Source: Spatholobus suberectus (Eukaryota > Streptophyta > Magnoliopsida > Fabales > Fabaceae). Taken from it: a stretch of DNA of 64,000 nucleotides. Of this stretch, positions 48,883-60,983 are shown one piece after another (the first letter of the stretch is position 1; every line of letters starts with the position of its first letter). A model generated the notes under the pieces. The model did no database searches and was not told the origin of the DNA. It saw only the letters and a list, made by a program, of their open reading frames with translations. Both the position numbers and the translations under genes were made by a program. The stretch covers positions 61,406,542 to 61,470,541 of the forward strand of contig CM014729.1 in the NCBI GenBank assembly GCA_004329165.1. Reading direction: 5' to 3'.

Positions 48883-49356
48883 TAGCCATGTGTCCGAAAT
48901 GGGCATGTTGGTTTGTGGTTGTGTTTATTTGGTGGTTGTTTATGTATCTGCATGTTGTTCAGCTAACGTGGATGTATGTATATTTTATGTTAGGCCTTGT
49001 TACCCGCCTTTAAACGTGATTTGGGGGGGGGGGGGGGGGGGGTAGCCATGTGTCCGAAAATGGGCATGTTGGTTGTGGTTGTGTTATTTGGTGGTTGTTT
49101 ATGTATCTGCATGTTGTTCAGCTAACGTGGATGTATGTATTTTTTTATGTTAGCCTTGTTACCCGCCTTTAAACGTGATTTGGCGGGGGGGGGGGGGGGG
49201 GGGGGTAGCCATGTGTCCGGGAAATGGGCATGTTGGTTTGTGGTTGTGTTATTGGTGGTTGTTTATGTATTTGCATGTTGTTCAGCTAACGTGGATGTAT
49301 GTATTATTTTTATGTTAGCCTTGTTACCGCCTTTAACGTGATTTGAGGGGGGGGGG
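48883..49356. repeat. Three tandem units of about 160 bp, each ending in a poly-G run
   Basis: Units 48883-49042, 49043-49205 and 49206-49356 all start TAGCCATGTGTCCG and end in 20, 21 and 10 G residues (49023-49042, 49185-49205, 49347-49356). Apart from the G runs the units differ mostly in homopolymer lengths. The short frames across this region are not genes. Confidence 0.9.
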
Positions 49357-50277
49357 TGGTGTGTGTGTAATGAATTTGACTTCACTACCTCTTCTGTTAA
49401 TCAGTTCCTCGTTGGCTGGCTGTGTTGGTACGGCTGTGTTAATCAGTACCTCTTCGTGTAAGAATGCCTATGTACTGTAACATGTTTGGAAGGCCTACAC
49501 CTCTTTTCGCCCAAAAAATATTGATTTTCCCCCCATTTATATATAATCTTTTAGAAAAAAAAAAGGTAATAATTTTTTGAAGTAACCATTTCATTAATAA
49601 TAATGTTCTTTTTGGCCACCCAATTACGTGATTTGGTTCTCCAAATATTTTAATTTTTTCTGTTTTATATGTAATACTTTTAGCAAACTTAGTTACTCTG
49701 GATCTTTTATTTGGACTGTTCTTGATAGGGACCCCACCCCCAGCCTTGGGGTTACTTCTTTTGGATGATGCTAGAGGTGGTTCTACACCTAGTGTAGTTC
49801 CTTTGTTTTTCTTTTCTCCTCCCCATGTATATATAAAAAGAAGGGTTCGGTCTATGATTTTGCACAGGTCCCATTAAAGATTTTGGATTCGTGGTTTGTA
49901 TTGCATTTTGTTGCCTTTTAAAACTACATTTTTTTGGTGCATATTGTCGTTGCATATTTTTGCTGTTTTTAACATAGTGGTGTTGCGTTATGTACTACAT
50001 TTTTGTACATAGTTAGTGCATTTTAGTGCAATAATATGTAAAGCTTTCAACAATGACATTTTGTTTTAAACATTCTTTTGACTTAATTGTACCTTGTTAA
50101 ACACTAGGTGATTAGGGATGGAAATAGGCCAAGTCTGGTTAGGCACTAACCTACTGTATAATCTCACAATCTGAATCTAGCTTGTGTAATAGGTCCTTGT
50201 TTTAGGCTTGACTTGTCCTTTATTTTATATTAAGGATTTAAATATATAGGCTAATAGATTAATTCTTAAACAAGTCA
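49357..50277. other. Intergenic DNA
   Basis: No gene is recognised. From about 50110, GATTAGGGATGGAAATAGGCC begins a repeat that seems to continue on the other side of the hAT element (53942 to about 54300, rich in TAGGCTAACAAACTTATC-type phrases). It was probably the target of the hAT insertion. Confidence 0.45.
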
Positions 50278-50285
50278 ATAAGCTT

Positions 50286-53200
50286 CAATGTTTTTGAAAA
50301 GTGGCCATAGTGGCGCCATAGTGGAAGGTGGTGGCAGGATTTGCTCAGGCCACCACAAAAAGGCAGTGGCTCAGTGGATTTTTCGTGGCGGGCCATGGTT
50401 GTCACAATACATGAGGCGATTATGGCGTCGTAAGTGGCCATGGTTGAAGCTTGCCTCATTTGGTTGAAAGGTTAGGGATGAAGGTGTCGGGTCATGTGAC
50501 CCGACCTAAGCCCACCACAAAAAGGGTTCTAAAACCCTAAAAAACCATGTAGAAAATAAATGGGACATTTACTTGATTCCTACCCAACCCAAAAACTATC
50601 CAAAAAGCTTTAAAAAGAAAGAAATGGGCTGGGTTGTATGACCTAACCTGAACCCAAAATAGAAACTTAAAAAACAAAAAACAAAAAAAAACCCATAGAA
50701 AGCTTTGTCGAAGGCTTGAAGCTAAAGCCCAATCCTGAATTCAGCTCTTTTAGGGTAAAATCCCTTGGCACAAAGTCTCGTACACGACATAGTTTACGAC
50801 TTCTTCGCACGGGGCAACACTGTGAGCTTTCTTCTTCTTCACTTCCCAGACCAGTTCGTGCAAATGCGACGTGCGAATGTCTTCTTCGTCTTCGCAACGT
50901 GTGATGTCTTCTTCATCTTTGCAACTTCTTCCCATAAGTGCGACGTTACGATGCTTCCTACCAAAACAACTGCCATCTTTGACACCTTCTTCACCATGGC
51001 AATTGAATAAGGCTCTTCTAGGGCAAGTAACAGAATTGATCCAGGATGGAAGCGCTGCCATTTGTTGGATGAATCAGACACTAATGCTATTGTCTGCAAT
51101 TATTGTGGAAATATTACAAAAGGAGGAATCACTAGAGCCAAATATCATCTAATGGGGAAGAAGGACAACGTTGCAGCTTGCACCAAGTGTCCAAAGGAAG
51201 TTAGAGAAGAGCTTTGGGCACTTCTTAGAGGGAAATAGAAGGAAGACAACAATGATTCCAAATATGGCCTATGATAGTGAAAATCAGGGCATAATTTCTG
51301 CATCAACAATTAGTAATCCTAAGGGGGGACAAAGAATATTGCTAAAAAAGGGCCAATGAACTTGTTTTGTAAAATCTAGAGATTGTAATTGGGACTAGAA
51401 AGAAGGAGAAAGTAGGGCAAGCTAACATCCGAGAGGCATGTGACAAAGAAGCAAAGGCCTAGGTCCGTCAGTATATTGCTCATTTTTGGTACCAAGTCGG
51501 CTTATCATTCAACCTTATTAAATTGAAGAGCTTTCAAGATATGATTTCAGCCATTGGTGTTTATGGTCCAAATCTCCCAACTTCATCTTATAATGATATT
51601 AGAGTTCCATTCCTCAACAAGGAGTTGGAATACACTAAAGAATTGTTGAAGGATTATAAGTAGCAAACATGGTTGTTCTATTATGTCAGATGCATGGACC
51701 GACCAGAAGTAATGGTGCTTAATTAATTTTTTGGTGAACTCTCTTGTAGGGACAATGTTTGTGAAGTCCATTGATGGCTCTAAATTTGTGAAGACTGGTG
51801 AAAAGATGTTTGAGTTGCTTGATTCCTTTGTGGATGAGATTGGCAAAGATAATGTTGTTCAGGTTGTCACAAATAATGGAAGCAGTTATGTTTTAGCTAG
51901 TAAGATGTTGGAAGATAAAAGACCACATCTTTATTGGACCCCTTGTGTAGCCTATTGCATAGACTTGATGCTTGAAGACATTGAAAAGCTTCCTTTAATA
52001 AAGAAGACAATTCAAAAGGGAGTTAGTCTTGTTTGGTTTATCTATAGCCACTCTAGTGCCTTGAGTTTGTTGAGACATTTCACAAACAAGAGGAAATTGG
52101 TAAGACACGTGGTTACAAGATTTGCTACTTCCTTTTTATCATTGGAAAGGCTTCATTAAGAGAAAGGAAATTTGAGAAAGATGTTTACTTTTAATAAATG
52201 GAGCAAAAACAAGTTGCCTAAGGAAGTTAAGTGGAGACAAGCAACAAAAGTTGTCCTTATGCCTTCATTTTGGAATCATATGGTTTTTACTCTCAAAGTT
52301 ATGGCCCCTCTTGTTTGAGAACTTCATCTTGTTGATGGGGAAAGAAAACCAGCTATGGGCTATATTTATGAAGCGATAGAGAAGGCCAAAGAAGCAATTA
52401 TGAAGTCTTTCAACAACAATGAAAGTAAATACAAAGATGTATTTGCAATCATTGAAGATAGATGGAATTGTCAGCTTCATCGACCATTGCATGCAGTTGG
52501 TCAGAGTTCTATTATGCTAACCCACAGTTGGAGTTTGTTTGGAGCTTACTAATAGGTTGTATGATTGCATCAAGAGGTTGGTGCCAAGTAAAGATGTGCA
52601 ACAAAAGATTCTAATTGAGTTGTCAGTTTATAAGAGTGTTAGTGGTCTATTTGGTTTTGACTTTGCAAAATCATCAAGGAAGACCACATCTCCTGGTGAA
52701 AAACTCCTAACATTCCACTCCTAATATTCGAAGTGTTTTAAGTAATTAAGTTTTAATGTTTAAATTTTAAGTCACACTATTTGGTTTTGTAGCTCAATGG
52801 TGGCGATTGTTTGGCCACTCAGCTCCAAACTTATGGCAATGAGCTATCAAGATTTTGAGCTTAACATGTAGTGCATTGCAGATATGGATGTAATTGGAGT
52901 GTATTTGAATAAGTAATAATCACAATTCATGACTCATTATTTTTTATTTATTTTGATGGTCAAGCCTAGGAAAAAACTAATTAACACTTTGTTTATATTT
53001 ATAATGTAGATTCATTCAAAGAAGAGAAATAAGCTAGACCATACAAAGTTGCATGATTTGGTTTATATCAAATATAACTAACAGCTCAAACAAAGATATA
53101 ACCTTAAAGATGAAATTGACCCTATTGCACTCAATGACATTGATGAGTGTAATTAGTGGTTAGTGGGAGAGGTGGATGATGATAATGAAGATGTAGCAGG

Positions 53201-53933
53201 GAATGAGTTGGTTTTTGCTGATGATACCACATTGAATTGGGCAACTGTTTATGAAGCTTCAAGAGTTGGAAAGCCTAGAATCTATACAAGGAGGAAAGCA
53301 AGCAAAAAATGAAAAGAGCCATCAAGTGGTGTGTTGTTATTAGAGCTACCTAAGCTTCTAAGTAAGGTCTTGGTGCAACTTCAAGCTCAAGAGGAAAAAG
53401 GAAAGAAAAAGCGGTTCAAGTTGATGAAGAATTAGAACTTGACAACTTCGAGTCTGAGGATACCGAAGAAGACCTGTTTAACTTTAACAAATCTAAAGGA
53501 GAAGAGGAAGAGGGATATGCTTCACTAGATGACAAGGAAAATGATTATGTTGGGGTTGAGAAAGAGTTAGAGGATGAATATTAGACATTTAAGACAATTT
53601 AGCTTGTTGTTTTTAGTGTTTTGTTAGTTTTTATGACTGTTATTTTAAGTCTAGAACCTATTGTTTTGTTATTTTAGTTGTTAGAAGTCTTGAACTTGGT
53701 GTTTTGGTATCATTTTATTGTTATTGAATGTTTAAAACTTGTTGTTATTGTTAGTTTTATGGCTGTTTGGTTATTTTTGCATTGCAGTTTTATTTCTATA
53801 TTTTTTTATATCTATATTGTATTTTTATTTTGACCGCCATGCTTTTGCCATATCCCGCAACGCCATTTGCCATATTTATATGGCAGATTTTTGGCTTGCT
53901 GCCATAATTCACCATCCGCCATTAATAACATTG
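50286..53933 (+). mobile_element. hAT DNA transposon, 3.65 kb, decayed
   Basis: The left end is CAATGTTTTTGAAAAGTGGC and the right end, inverted, is CAATGTTATTAATGGCGG. The 8-bp flanks ATAAGCTT (50278-50285) and ATAGGCTT (53934-53941) match at 7 of 8 positions, the hAT TSD length. Subterminal regions repeat GCCATAGTGG/GGCCATGG-type motifs, as expected for transposase binding regions. It carries a broken BED/DUF659/hAT-C transposase gene on the plus strand. Confidence 0.85.
51010..53583 (+). pseudogene. hAT transposase pseudogene (BED finger, DUF659, hAT dimerisation)
   Basis: Pieces of an Ac-like transposase appear in order, with stops and frame changes between them. At about 51040-51185 there is a BED-type zinc finger (VCNYCGN, then H and C ligands in YHLMGKKDN...AAC). 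At about 51490-51720 and 51731-52159 is the DUF659 core (MISAIGVYGPNLPTSSY; VVQVVTNNGSSYVLASKML; WTPCVAYCIDLMLEDIEKLP). At about 52790-53080 is the hAT dimerisation region (APNLW, AIKILSLTCSA, NKLDHTKLHDLVYIKYN). An acidic tail ends near 53583. It cannot make a functional enzyme. Confidence 0.85.
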
Positions 53934-53941
53934 ATAGGCTT

Positions 53942-54304
53942 ACGGGTTAATAAGCCTATCATTGTAAAGAGTAATAAATTTATAGGCTAACAAACTTATC
54001 ACTAAATAGGCCAATAGACTTACGAGCTAGTAGACTTATAACATTAAAAGTAGTTGAAATTACAATAATATATTGCATTTTATAGTTATGAAAACCAACC
54101 CAAATTAGAAACATAATATTTTAATTGTTAAAATAATAATAAAATATTATATATTAAATATTAAAAATAATATTATTCATAAATAGACCCATATGTCAAG
54201 CTTATTAATAGACTTTTCTAAAAGCTGCAATTTGACCTACTCAAATAAAATAACTTTTTAAAAAGCTTGGACTTAACATTTTTGCTAAACAGGCTAATGG
54301 ATCA
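53942..54304. other. Right part of the repeat interrupted by the hAT element
   Basis: AT-rich sequence with repeated phrases AATAAGCCTATCA and TTATAGGCTAACAAAC. It corresponds in style to 50110-50277 on the other side of the hAT insertion. No gene. Confidence 0.4.
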
Positions 54305-55090
54305 TATTCACGTTGCACAATTGTAAAGTCTATTATGGCTATTGGTTCTTCATATCCTTTCTGAATCATCTTGAGTACTCCAACATCTTTGATTTTCTTC
54401 TTCTACAATTCATCATGTTGCATAGCATTAATGACCATTATGGCTGCTAGTTATTCATATCTAAGTTTTGACTAACTCCATAACATCTAAAAAGATGAAC
54501 AAAGTCTCCATTTTTACTACCCAAAAATAACAGTTTTCTTTTTCAAACAAAGGGACTTGAACATTATTGTAGATTGTACTGTTAGTCAAAGAGTTGTTTA
54601 AGGAAGCCATGACTCTTCACCTTCAATCTTCTCCTACTTTTCTCCTTCTCTTCTCTTTCCTACAGTTTTTTTTTCTTTTTTTGCTGCAAGGATATGTAGC
54701 TTTGATATCACTCTATTGGTGGTTTTCTAGAGGTGATATAAAAGTCTCCAACACTCAAGAAATTGTAAACATATGGTGGGCTATAGGTACTGTAAAATAA
54801 AAAAAACAGAACAAAGAAAGTAGTTTAGAGGCTAAATAATTATGTTTTCTTTCTTTTCTTTACTAATTTTCTGCAATACATGCACATGTATTTACAGATT
54901 GATAAATGACTTTTAGATTACTAAAACAATTATAATTACCAAGAGTCACAATTATCCCTTGAATATTCCACAAACATTAATGAGAATAAGTGACTACATA
55001 TTTATTTAATATATGTCCTCTAAACATAATCACAACACATTATTCAATGAGATTTAAGGGGTTCACAAATTAACATTATGGGTTATGCTA
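54305..55090 (-). mobile_element. Truncated Ty1-copia retrotransposon (LTR, PBS and start of gag)
   Basis: On the minus strand an LTR-like stretch (about 55090 to 54715) is followed by TGATATCAAAGC (54710-54699), a primer-binding-site variant. A leader and an ATG at 54610 follow, opening a gag-like frame: MASLNNSLTNSTIYNN, then FEKEN..FWVVKMETLF, the usual copia gag opening in which the protein binds and shapes the RNA particle. Stops follow within about 60 residues. Gag-like sequence continues to about 54305, where the repeat around the hAT element begins. Everything downstream is missing. Confidence 0.65.
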
Positions 55091-55224
55091 GTCTCGTGGT
55101 TTATTCATTTTGTTTAGGGATTGATTTAGTGTAAATGATGAATTCTAGTTTAATGTAAATCATGATGGGTTGATGGATCAATTTAGCCTTAATTTATAGT
55201 TACAAAATTAGTTTTGGCACTTTT

Positions 55225-55535
55225 TGTTGAAGAGCCCAACATCATTACAAGGCGGCCCAAGTGTATTACACATAGACCTTTTTGGCTAGAAGACTATTAT
55301 TAAGTTATGGGCCTATATTGAGTTATTGGATTTCCATGGAACCATTGTTATTAGTTGTGATGTCCCTAAAACTCAAATAGTGACATCTGTACGTCTGAAG
55401 ATTTAGAGTCATAGGTCCAATTTGCTATTTATGGTGTATGGACAGTATTACAGATATGAATGAAGAATTTCCTTTATTTTGCTTTATCTTGTAGTCTCTC
55501 TTAGCAACCGTAGCCGTCATAGAATCTTCCTAACA
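55225..55535 (+). repeat. 5' LTR of the Ty3-gypsy element
   Basis: 311 bp, TGTTGAAGAGCC to CTTCCTAACA. It carries promoter and polyadenylation functions in intact elements. Immediately followed by TTTTGGCGCTTTCATTCTGCC, the likely primer-binding region. Confidence 0.93.
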
Positions 55536-56249
55536 TTTTGGCGCTTTCATTCTGCCACCAATGCCTCCCAAATTGACCACTAAGGAGGTGGATGAGGCCA
55601 TCTTGGCCATTGCGAAAAAATTGGGCACAATGCAAATCCAAATGGACAGCCAAGATACTCGTCACCTTCAACTCTAACAAACCATGGATTCTTGCCATGA
55701 GTCTCTACAATCCATGATGACCACCTCGTTGGAACAGTTTGCTACCTTATCTCTTCCCCCTCCAAATCTGGTCATAACCACATCCTAGCTCCCTATTGTC
55801 CCTATACTTCTCCCCTCGGATTTACACCCTCCTATGCTACTTCTACTATCCTACCACCATTTCCACATAATTTATCCTTTTTCCAACCCAGTTTTCCCCA
55901 TATGCCCCATCCACCACCACCTTCCACTAGGTACTACTAACCTCCTTCCACCTACATGTACACAGGCCACACCCACCCACCCAACCCCAACCACAGCCTC
56001 TACCAACATAACCACTATCTTTTATCCCTCCTTTTTCTACCTTTGTTCCCCCCTAACCCAGCCCCTTTCCCGTAACTTTCAACCTTCCATTCACCCACCT
56101 AAATTACAACTTTTGCCCCTTGATGGAGCTGACCCGCTTAACTGGCTTTTTTAAGCGGAATAATTTTTTCTCTTTTACCAAGTTCCCTTAGAGTACAGCT
56201 TGTCTATGGTTGCATTTTATATGAAAAGTGAAGCCCTCGGCTAGTTTAA

Positions 56250-59200
56250 GTGGATGTACCAAAACCACTAACTCACCGATTGGACATCTTTTACCCGTGC
56301 ACTAGAGCTATGCTTTGGCCCTCTTTTTATGAGAATCACCAAGTCGAACTGTTCAAACTCCATCCAATAGGTTTAGTCATTGATTACCAAACTCACTTTG
56401 AGAAACTTTGCAATAAAGTATTTGGCTTAGCTCACGAGGTCGTTTTAAACTGTTTTATTTCTAGATTACAGCCTGATATTCGTCGTGAGCTAGCTATACT
56501 TCACCCATATTCCATATCACAAGCCATTGGCCTCGCCAAATTGGTTAAGGCCAAACTCAAAGACACCAAACTTAAACAGTTTCGACCTGCTTCATCCCTT
56601 TCTCCTTCTACCACCTTCACCACTACCATTCGCACCAACCCCAATCCCTTCTTTACCCCACCGACCACATCTACCATCTTGCCCATTAAGCGCCTCATAG
56701 CAGCCCAAGTCTAAGAACGTAGAGCTGAGGGACTTTGCTATAATTGTGAAGAAAAGTACATTCCTGGCCATAAATGCGCAACCTGCAAATTTCTACTTCT
56801 CATGGTTAATGATCCAAATGACATTATGGTGATAGCTCCACTAATGACCAAACTACAGACAAAGATACTTGCTTATAATTAGTGGATGCTATTCATTTCA
56901 ACTGTCTCCATAGGCATGATCTGGTCAACCATCCCTCAAGTCCTTCAAATTCCAAGGTCGTATCGTTGGCTTACGGGTCACCATCCTCATCGACACTGGT
57001 AGCTCGCATAATATACCCCAACCACGCATAGCCTCACATTTACAATTGCCTACAACGCCCATCCCTACTTGTACTATTATGATTGGGAATGGAGAACACA
57101 TTACCTGTTCTGGTTTTTGCCCCGAAGTTTCTCTTACAATCCAGGATCACCAATTTACCATTTCGTTCTACCTTATACCAATCGAGGGAGCTAATGTAGT
57201 ATTGGGCCTTGAATGGCTTCCATCGTTGGGCAGATTTTAGCTAACTTTGCCATTCCCAAGATCTCCTTCCACTATGATAATCTTCCCATCACACTTCTTG
57301 GCCAACAATCCCACACTTTATCCCAATCCACATACCAACAAATATGTCACCTGTTTCACACTGATTCCATAGCTTCAACACACTTACTCTCTTTCCATCC
57401 CTTAGAACTAACTCTCGATTCCTCGAACTTGCCCCAAAGTTGCCCCCAGCCGAACCTTCATAGATTTATCACTTGAAATCCAAACTTTGCTAGTTCCTAC
57501 CCTTCCTTATTCAACCAACCATAGGGCCTTCCTCCCCCTAGACCACACGACCATCATATACTTCTCCTCCTTAACACTTCCCCAGTCAACGTTAAACCTT
57601 ACACTATCCCCATTCCCAAAAAGAAACAATGGCCTCAATTATCAAAGATATGTTCCAAGAAGGCATCATTGTGCCTAGTCATACCCTGTATTCATTCCTT
57701 GTCTTATTGGTTAAAAAGAAAGATGGCACTTGGAGGTTCTGTGTCGACTATAAGGCATTCAACATTGTTATCGTCAAAGATCGTTTTCTTATTCCTACAG
57801 TGGATGAACTCTTAGATGAATTGGGTTTTGCCTCGGTGTTCACTAAAATCGACTTACGTTTAGGGTACCACCAGATTTGCACTGTCCCTCAAGACACTCA
57901 CAAGATGGCCTTCCACATGTGTGATGGCCACTATGAGTTTTTAGTGATGCCATTTGGGCTCACTAACGCTCCTTCCACCTTCCAATCGGCCATGAATGAC
58001 CTTTTTATGCCTTACCTGCGATGGTTTGTTTTGGTGTTTTTCGATGATATCTTGATTTATAGTCACACCTTTGCTAATCATTTGGTCTACTTATGTTTGG
58101 CTTTAGATTTGTTGGTTTCTAACTAATTTTATGCTAAATGTGTCTTTATTGTTGATTCTGTTCAATACTTGGGGAATATAATTTCTACACAATGAGTAGC
58201 CCCTGACCTCGACAATGTACAAGTAATTTTAAACTGGCTAGAGCCACGTTCACTCACGATACTCAGGGGCTTTTTGGGTCTCACCAGTTTTTACAGGCAT
58301 TTTATATGCCATTACACCACTTTCGCCACTCCCCTTACCGATTTGTTGAGATCTAATACATTTACATGGAATATTGAGGCCACCAAGGCATTTACAGAAT
58401 TGAAAGCTAAAATCACTACGACTCTTGTCTTAAGCCTCCCAGACTTTTCCAAAATCTTCACCATCGAGGCAGGATGCTTCTGTAGTGGCTGTAGGAGTTG
58501 TTTTATCCCAGGAAGGTCAACCTCTAGCCTTTTTTAGCAAGCGCATGTGTCCCAGAATGCAAAATTCTTCAGCCTATGTTCATGAAATGTCTATTGTTAT
58601 AGAAGCAATTAAGAAGTGGCGCCAGTATCTCGTGGGCAGAAATTTCCACATTTATACAAACAAAAAAAGTTGCAGAATTTACTCTCCCAGACTATTCAAA
58701 CTCCCGAACAATAGAAATAGGCGAGTAAACTACAAGAGTACAACTTTGAAATATTCTACAAACCTGGCAGAGATAATGTCGTGGCAAATGCCTTTTCTCG
58801 TCAACATTGTGACGAATCCCTTCTCTTATCTGTCACTTCATCACCAGTGCCCAATATACTTGCAACCATTCACCGCTTCTATAAGGTTGATCCTGCAGGC
58901 AAATCTCTATGTTCGCAATTTCTTTCTAATGCTACTACCAAGGATTTTTCTCGCATGCGAGATGGCTTACTTTACTACAAAGATTGCCTAATGGTTTCGC
59001 CCATTGTCGAACTTTGCCAATCCTTGCTTAAGGAGTACCATTCTACTCCGAGTTCAAGATACTCAGGCCTTAAACCCACCTTTGCCAAGATAGTTGCTTC
59101 CTTCTACTGGCCTGGTTTATACAAGGATGCTAAATTGTTTGTGCAACAATGCTCTGTATGTTAGCAAAACAAGTACCTGCCATAGAAAAAAAGGGATTGT

Positions 59201-59990
59201 TACAGCCTTTATCCATACCAAAGAGGGTTTGGGAAGATTTGACCATGGATTTCGTGACTCACCTGCCTTCGTCATTTGGTCATAATACTATCCAGGTCAT
59301 ATGCGATTGCTTGACCAAATATGTGTACTTTTTAGCATTACCCTCTAAATTTAGTGCCTAAGATCTAGCTCGCCATTTTGCAGTTAAAGTATACCGCCTT
59401 CATGGGTCGCCTCGATCCATCACCTCCAATAGAGATCCTCTATTCCTTAGAAGCTTTTGGAAAGAGTTCTTCAAATTGCAAGGCACTAAACTACAGTTTA
59501 GTACAACTTAGCACCTAGAGACAGATGGGCAGACAGAGGTGGTTAATCAGAGTTTAGAATCGTACTTACGGTGCTTTACCAACAACCATCTGACACAGTG
59601 GTTCAAATCCTTCTATCTGGTAGAGTACTGGTTCAACTCTACTTTCTACTTAGCCACAGGAATGACCTCGTTCCAAGCTTTGTATGGCTAAGCCCTATTG
59701 ATCCTGTTAGATTATGTCCCGGGTTTCGCTTCAGTCGATTCTTTGGACCACCTTCTGCAGCAGCATTAAAACATCCTTCGTCAGTTGAAGGAAACTCTCT
59801 GGCGCATGAACCAACGCGTGAATCATCAAGCAAACAGAGGCCGCAAAGACTTTGCCTTTGAGCTAGGTGACTTTGTCTGGTTATGTCTAAGACCTTACAA
59901 ACAACAAACTGTGGAGCAAAGGCCCTTTCAAAAATTAGCCAAGCGTTTTTTTGGCCCTTTTGAAATTCATTGACCCATTGGTGTGGTAGC
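56250..59990 (+). pseudogene. Decayed gag-pol of the Ty3-gypsy element
   Basis: Recognisable pieces sit in different frames with stops between them. Gag capsid part: 56250-56714 (FEKLCNKVFGLAHE...). Zinc knuckle: about 56735-56800 (CYNCEEKYIPGHKC). Aspartic protease: about 56950-57240 (LIDTGSSHN). Reverse transcriptase: 57629-58126 (FCVDYKAFN, MPFGLTNAPSTFQ, FFDDILIY with the catalytic DD). RNase H: about 58274-58700. Integrase: zinc-binding part to 59164 (FYWPGLYKDAKLFVQQCSVC), core from 59215 (WEDLTMDFVTHLP), ETDGQTEVVNQ near 59520-59560, and a GPF-type tail near 59940. In an intact element these proteins copy RNA and insert the DNA; this copy cannot. Confidence 0.9.
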
Positions 59991-60059
59991 TTATGAGCTT
60001 CTCCTTCCTCCGAATTCGCACATCAACCCAGTGGTGCATATCTCTCAGTTTTGACCCTA

Positions 60060-60673
60060 CCATGGCCCCTCTCCACCGTCTCACTTAGCCCTAATTCCCC
60101 ATGAACTCACTTCCCTGGACACTTTTAACAGCACCAACCCTCACCCCCCCTCACCCTTTCTCCACTAAATAATCCCAAATACACTGACCCTCCAAGTACC
60201 ACATCTTCTACCACTTTTATGCCCTTACTTACGTCAACCACATCACCACCGTCCAATTTCCCTCAATCCCAAAGCCCCCTCAGCAACAATCTCTACTACT
60301 CTTCCTTTTTCCTCAAACATTACGCCAATCCATGTGCCTCAACCCCATTGCTTCGCCCCAACCACTTTACCTCGAACCTCTCCTTTCCACCTATCCAAGA
60401 ATCGCTCCATCAAGACTTGTCACCACCCACTCCCTACCATCCATTTGGACCACACTTAACTCTTCCTTCCTAACCTACACAATTTGCGACCATTAATCCT
60501 TCTCTTTTTTTCTCCCAACCTTTGAGCGAAAACACAATCCGCCACCCTGTGATTCCTCCAATCAATGATCGAGTCCTTTCAGTCCACAATCTTGCCATTG
60601 AGCTCGCTCTTCGTGGACTTCCCATTACGAGCCCAAACCTTGAGGACAAGGTTTATCCTGATGGGGGGAGTAA
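60060..60673 (+). other. Non-coding 3' internal region and polypurine tract of the Ty3-gypsy element
   Basis: CT-rich sequence with no conserved motif follows pol. It ends in GATGGGGGGAGTAA, the polypurine tract that primes plus-strand DNA synthesis, abutting the 3' LTR. Confidence 0.7.
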
Positions 60674-60978
60674 TGTTGAGCCCAACATCATTACAAGGCC
60701 CAAGAGTATTACATATAAGCCTTTTTGGTTGGAAGACTATTATTAAGTTATGGGCCTGTATTGAGTTATTGGATTTCCATGGAACCTTTGTTATTAGTTG
60801 TGATGTCCCTAAAGCTTAAAAAGTGACATCTGTACGTTAGAGGATTTAGAGTCATAGGTCCAATTCGCTATTTATGGTGTATGGATAGTATTACAAATAT
60901 GAATGAAGAATTTCCTTTATTTTGCTTTATCTTGTAGTCTCTCTTAGTAACCCTAGTTGTCACAGAATCTTCCTAACA
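60674..60978 (+). repeat. 3' LTR of the Ty3-gypsy element
   Basis: 305 bp, TGTTGAGCCCAACATC to CTTCCTAACA, followed by the CTTTT duplication. It lacks two 3-bp segments present in the 5' LTR. Confidence 0.93.
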
Positions 60979-60983
60979 CTTTT

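Larger units (their letters stand above)
55225..60978 (+). mobile_element. Ty3-gypsy LTR retrotransposon, structurally complete, coding decayed
   Basis: 5' LTR 55225-55535 and 3' LTR 60674-60978, both starting TGTTGA and ending CCTAACA. A perfect 5-bp TSD, CTTTT, lies at 55220-55224 and 60979-60983. A polypurine tract (ATGGGGGGAG) sits just before the 3' LTR at 60661. Order inside is gag, zinc knuckle, protease, reverse transcriptase, RNase H, integrase, the gypsy order. My hand alignment gives about 22 substitutions over about 305 aligned LTR positions plus two 3-bp indels, so it is not recent. Chromovirus-like (short LTRs, GPF integrase tail), clade not proven. Confidence 0.95.

Noticed and set aside
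48839..49341. Short glycine-run proteins across the poly-G repeats
   Set aside because: The glycine runs come from G homopolymers in a tandem repeat; no conserved protein sequence.
48883..49356. Possible CRISPR-like array
   Set aside because: Units are contiguous with no spacers, are about 160 bp long, and the genome is a plant.
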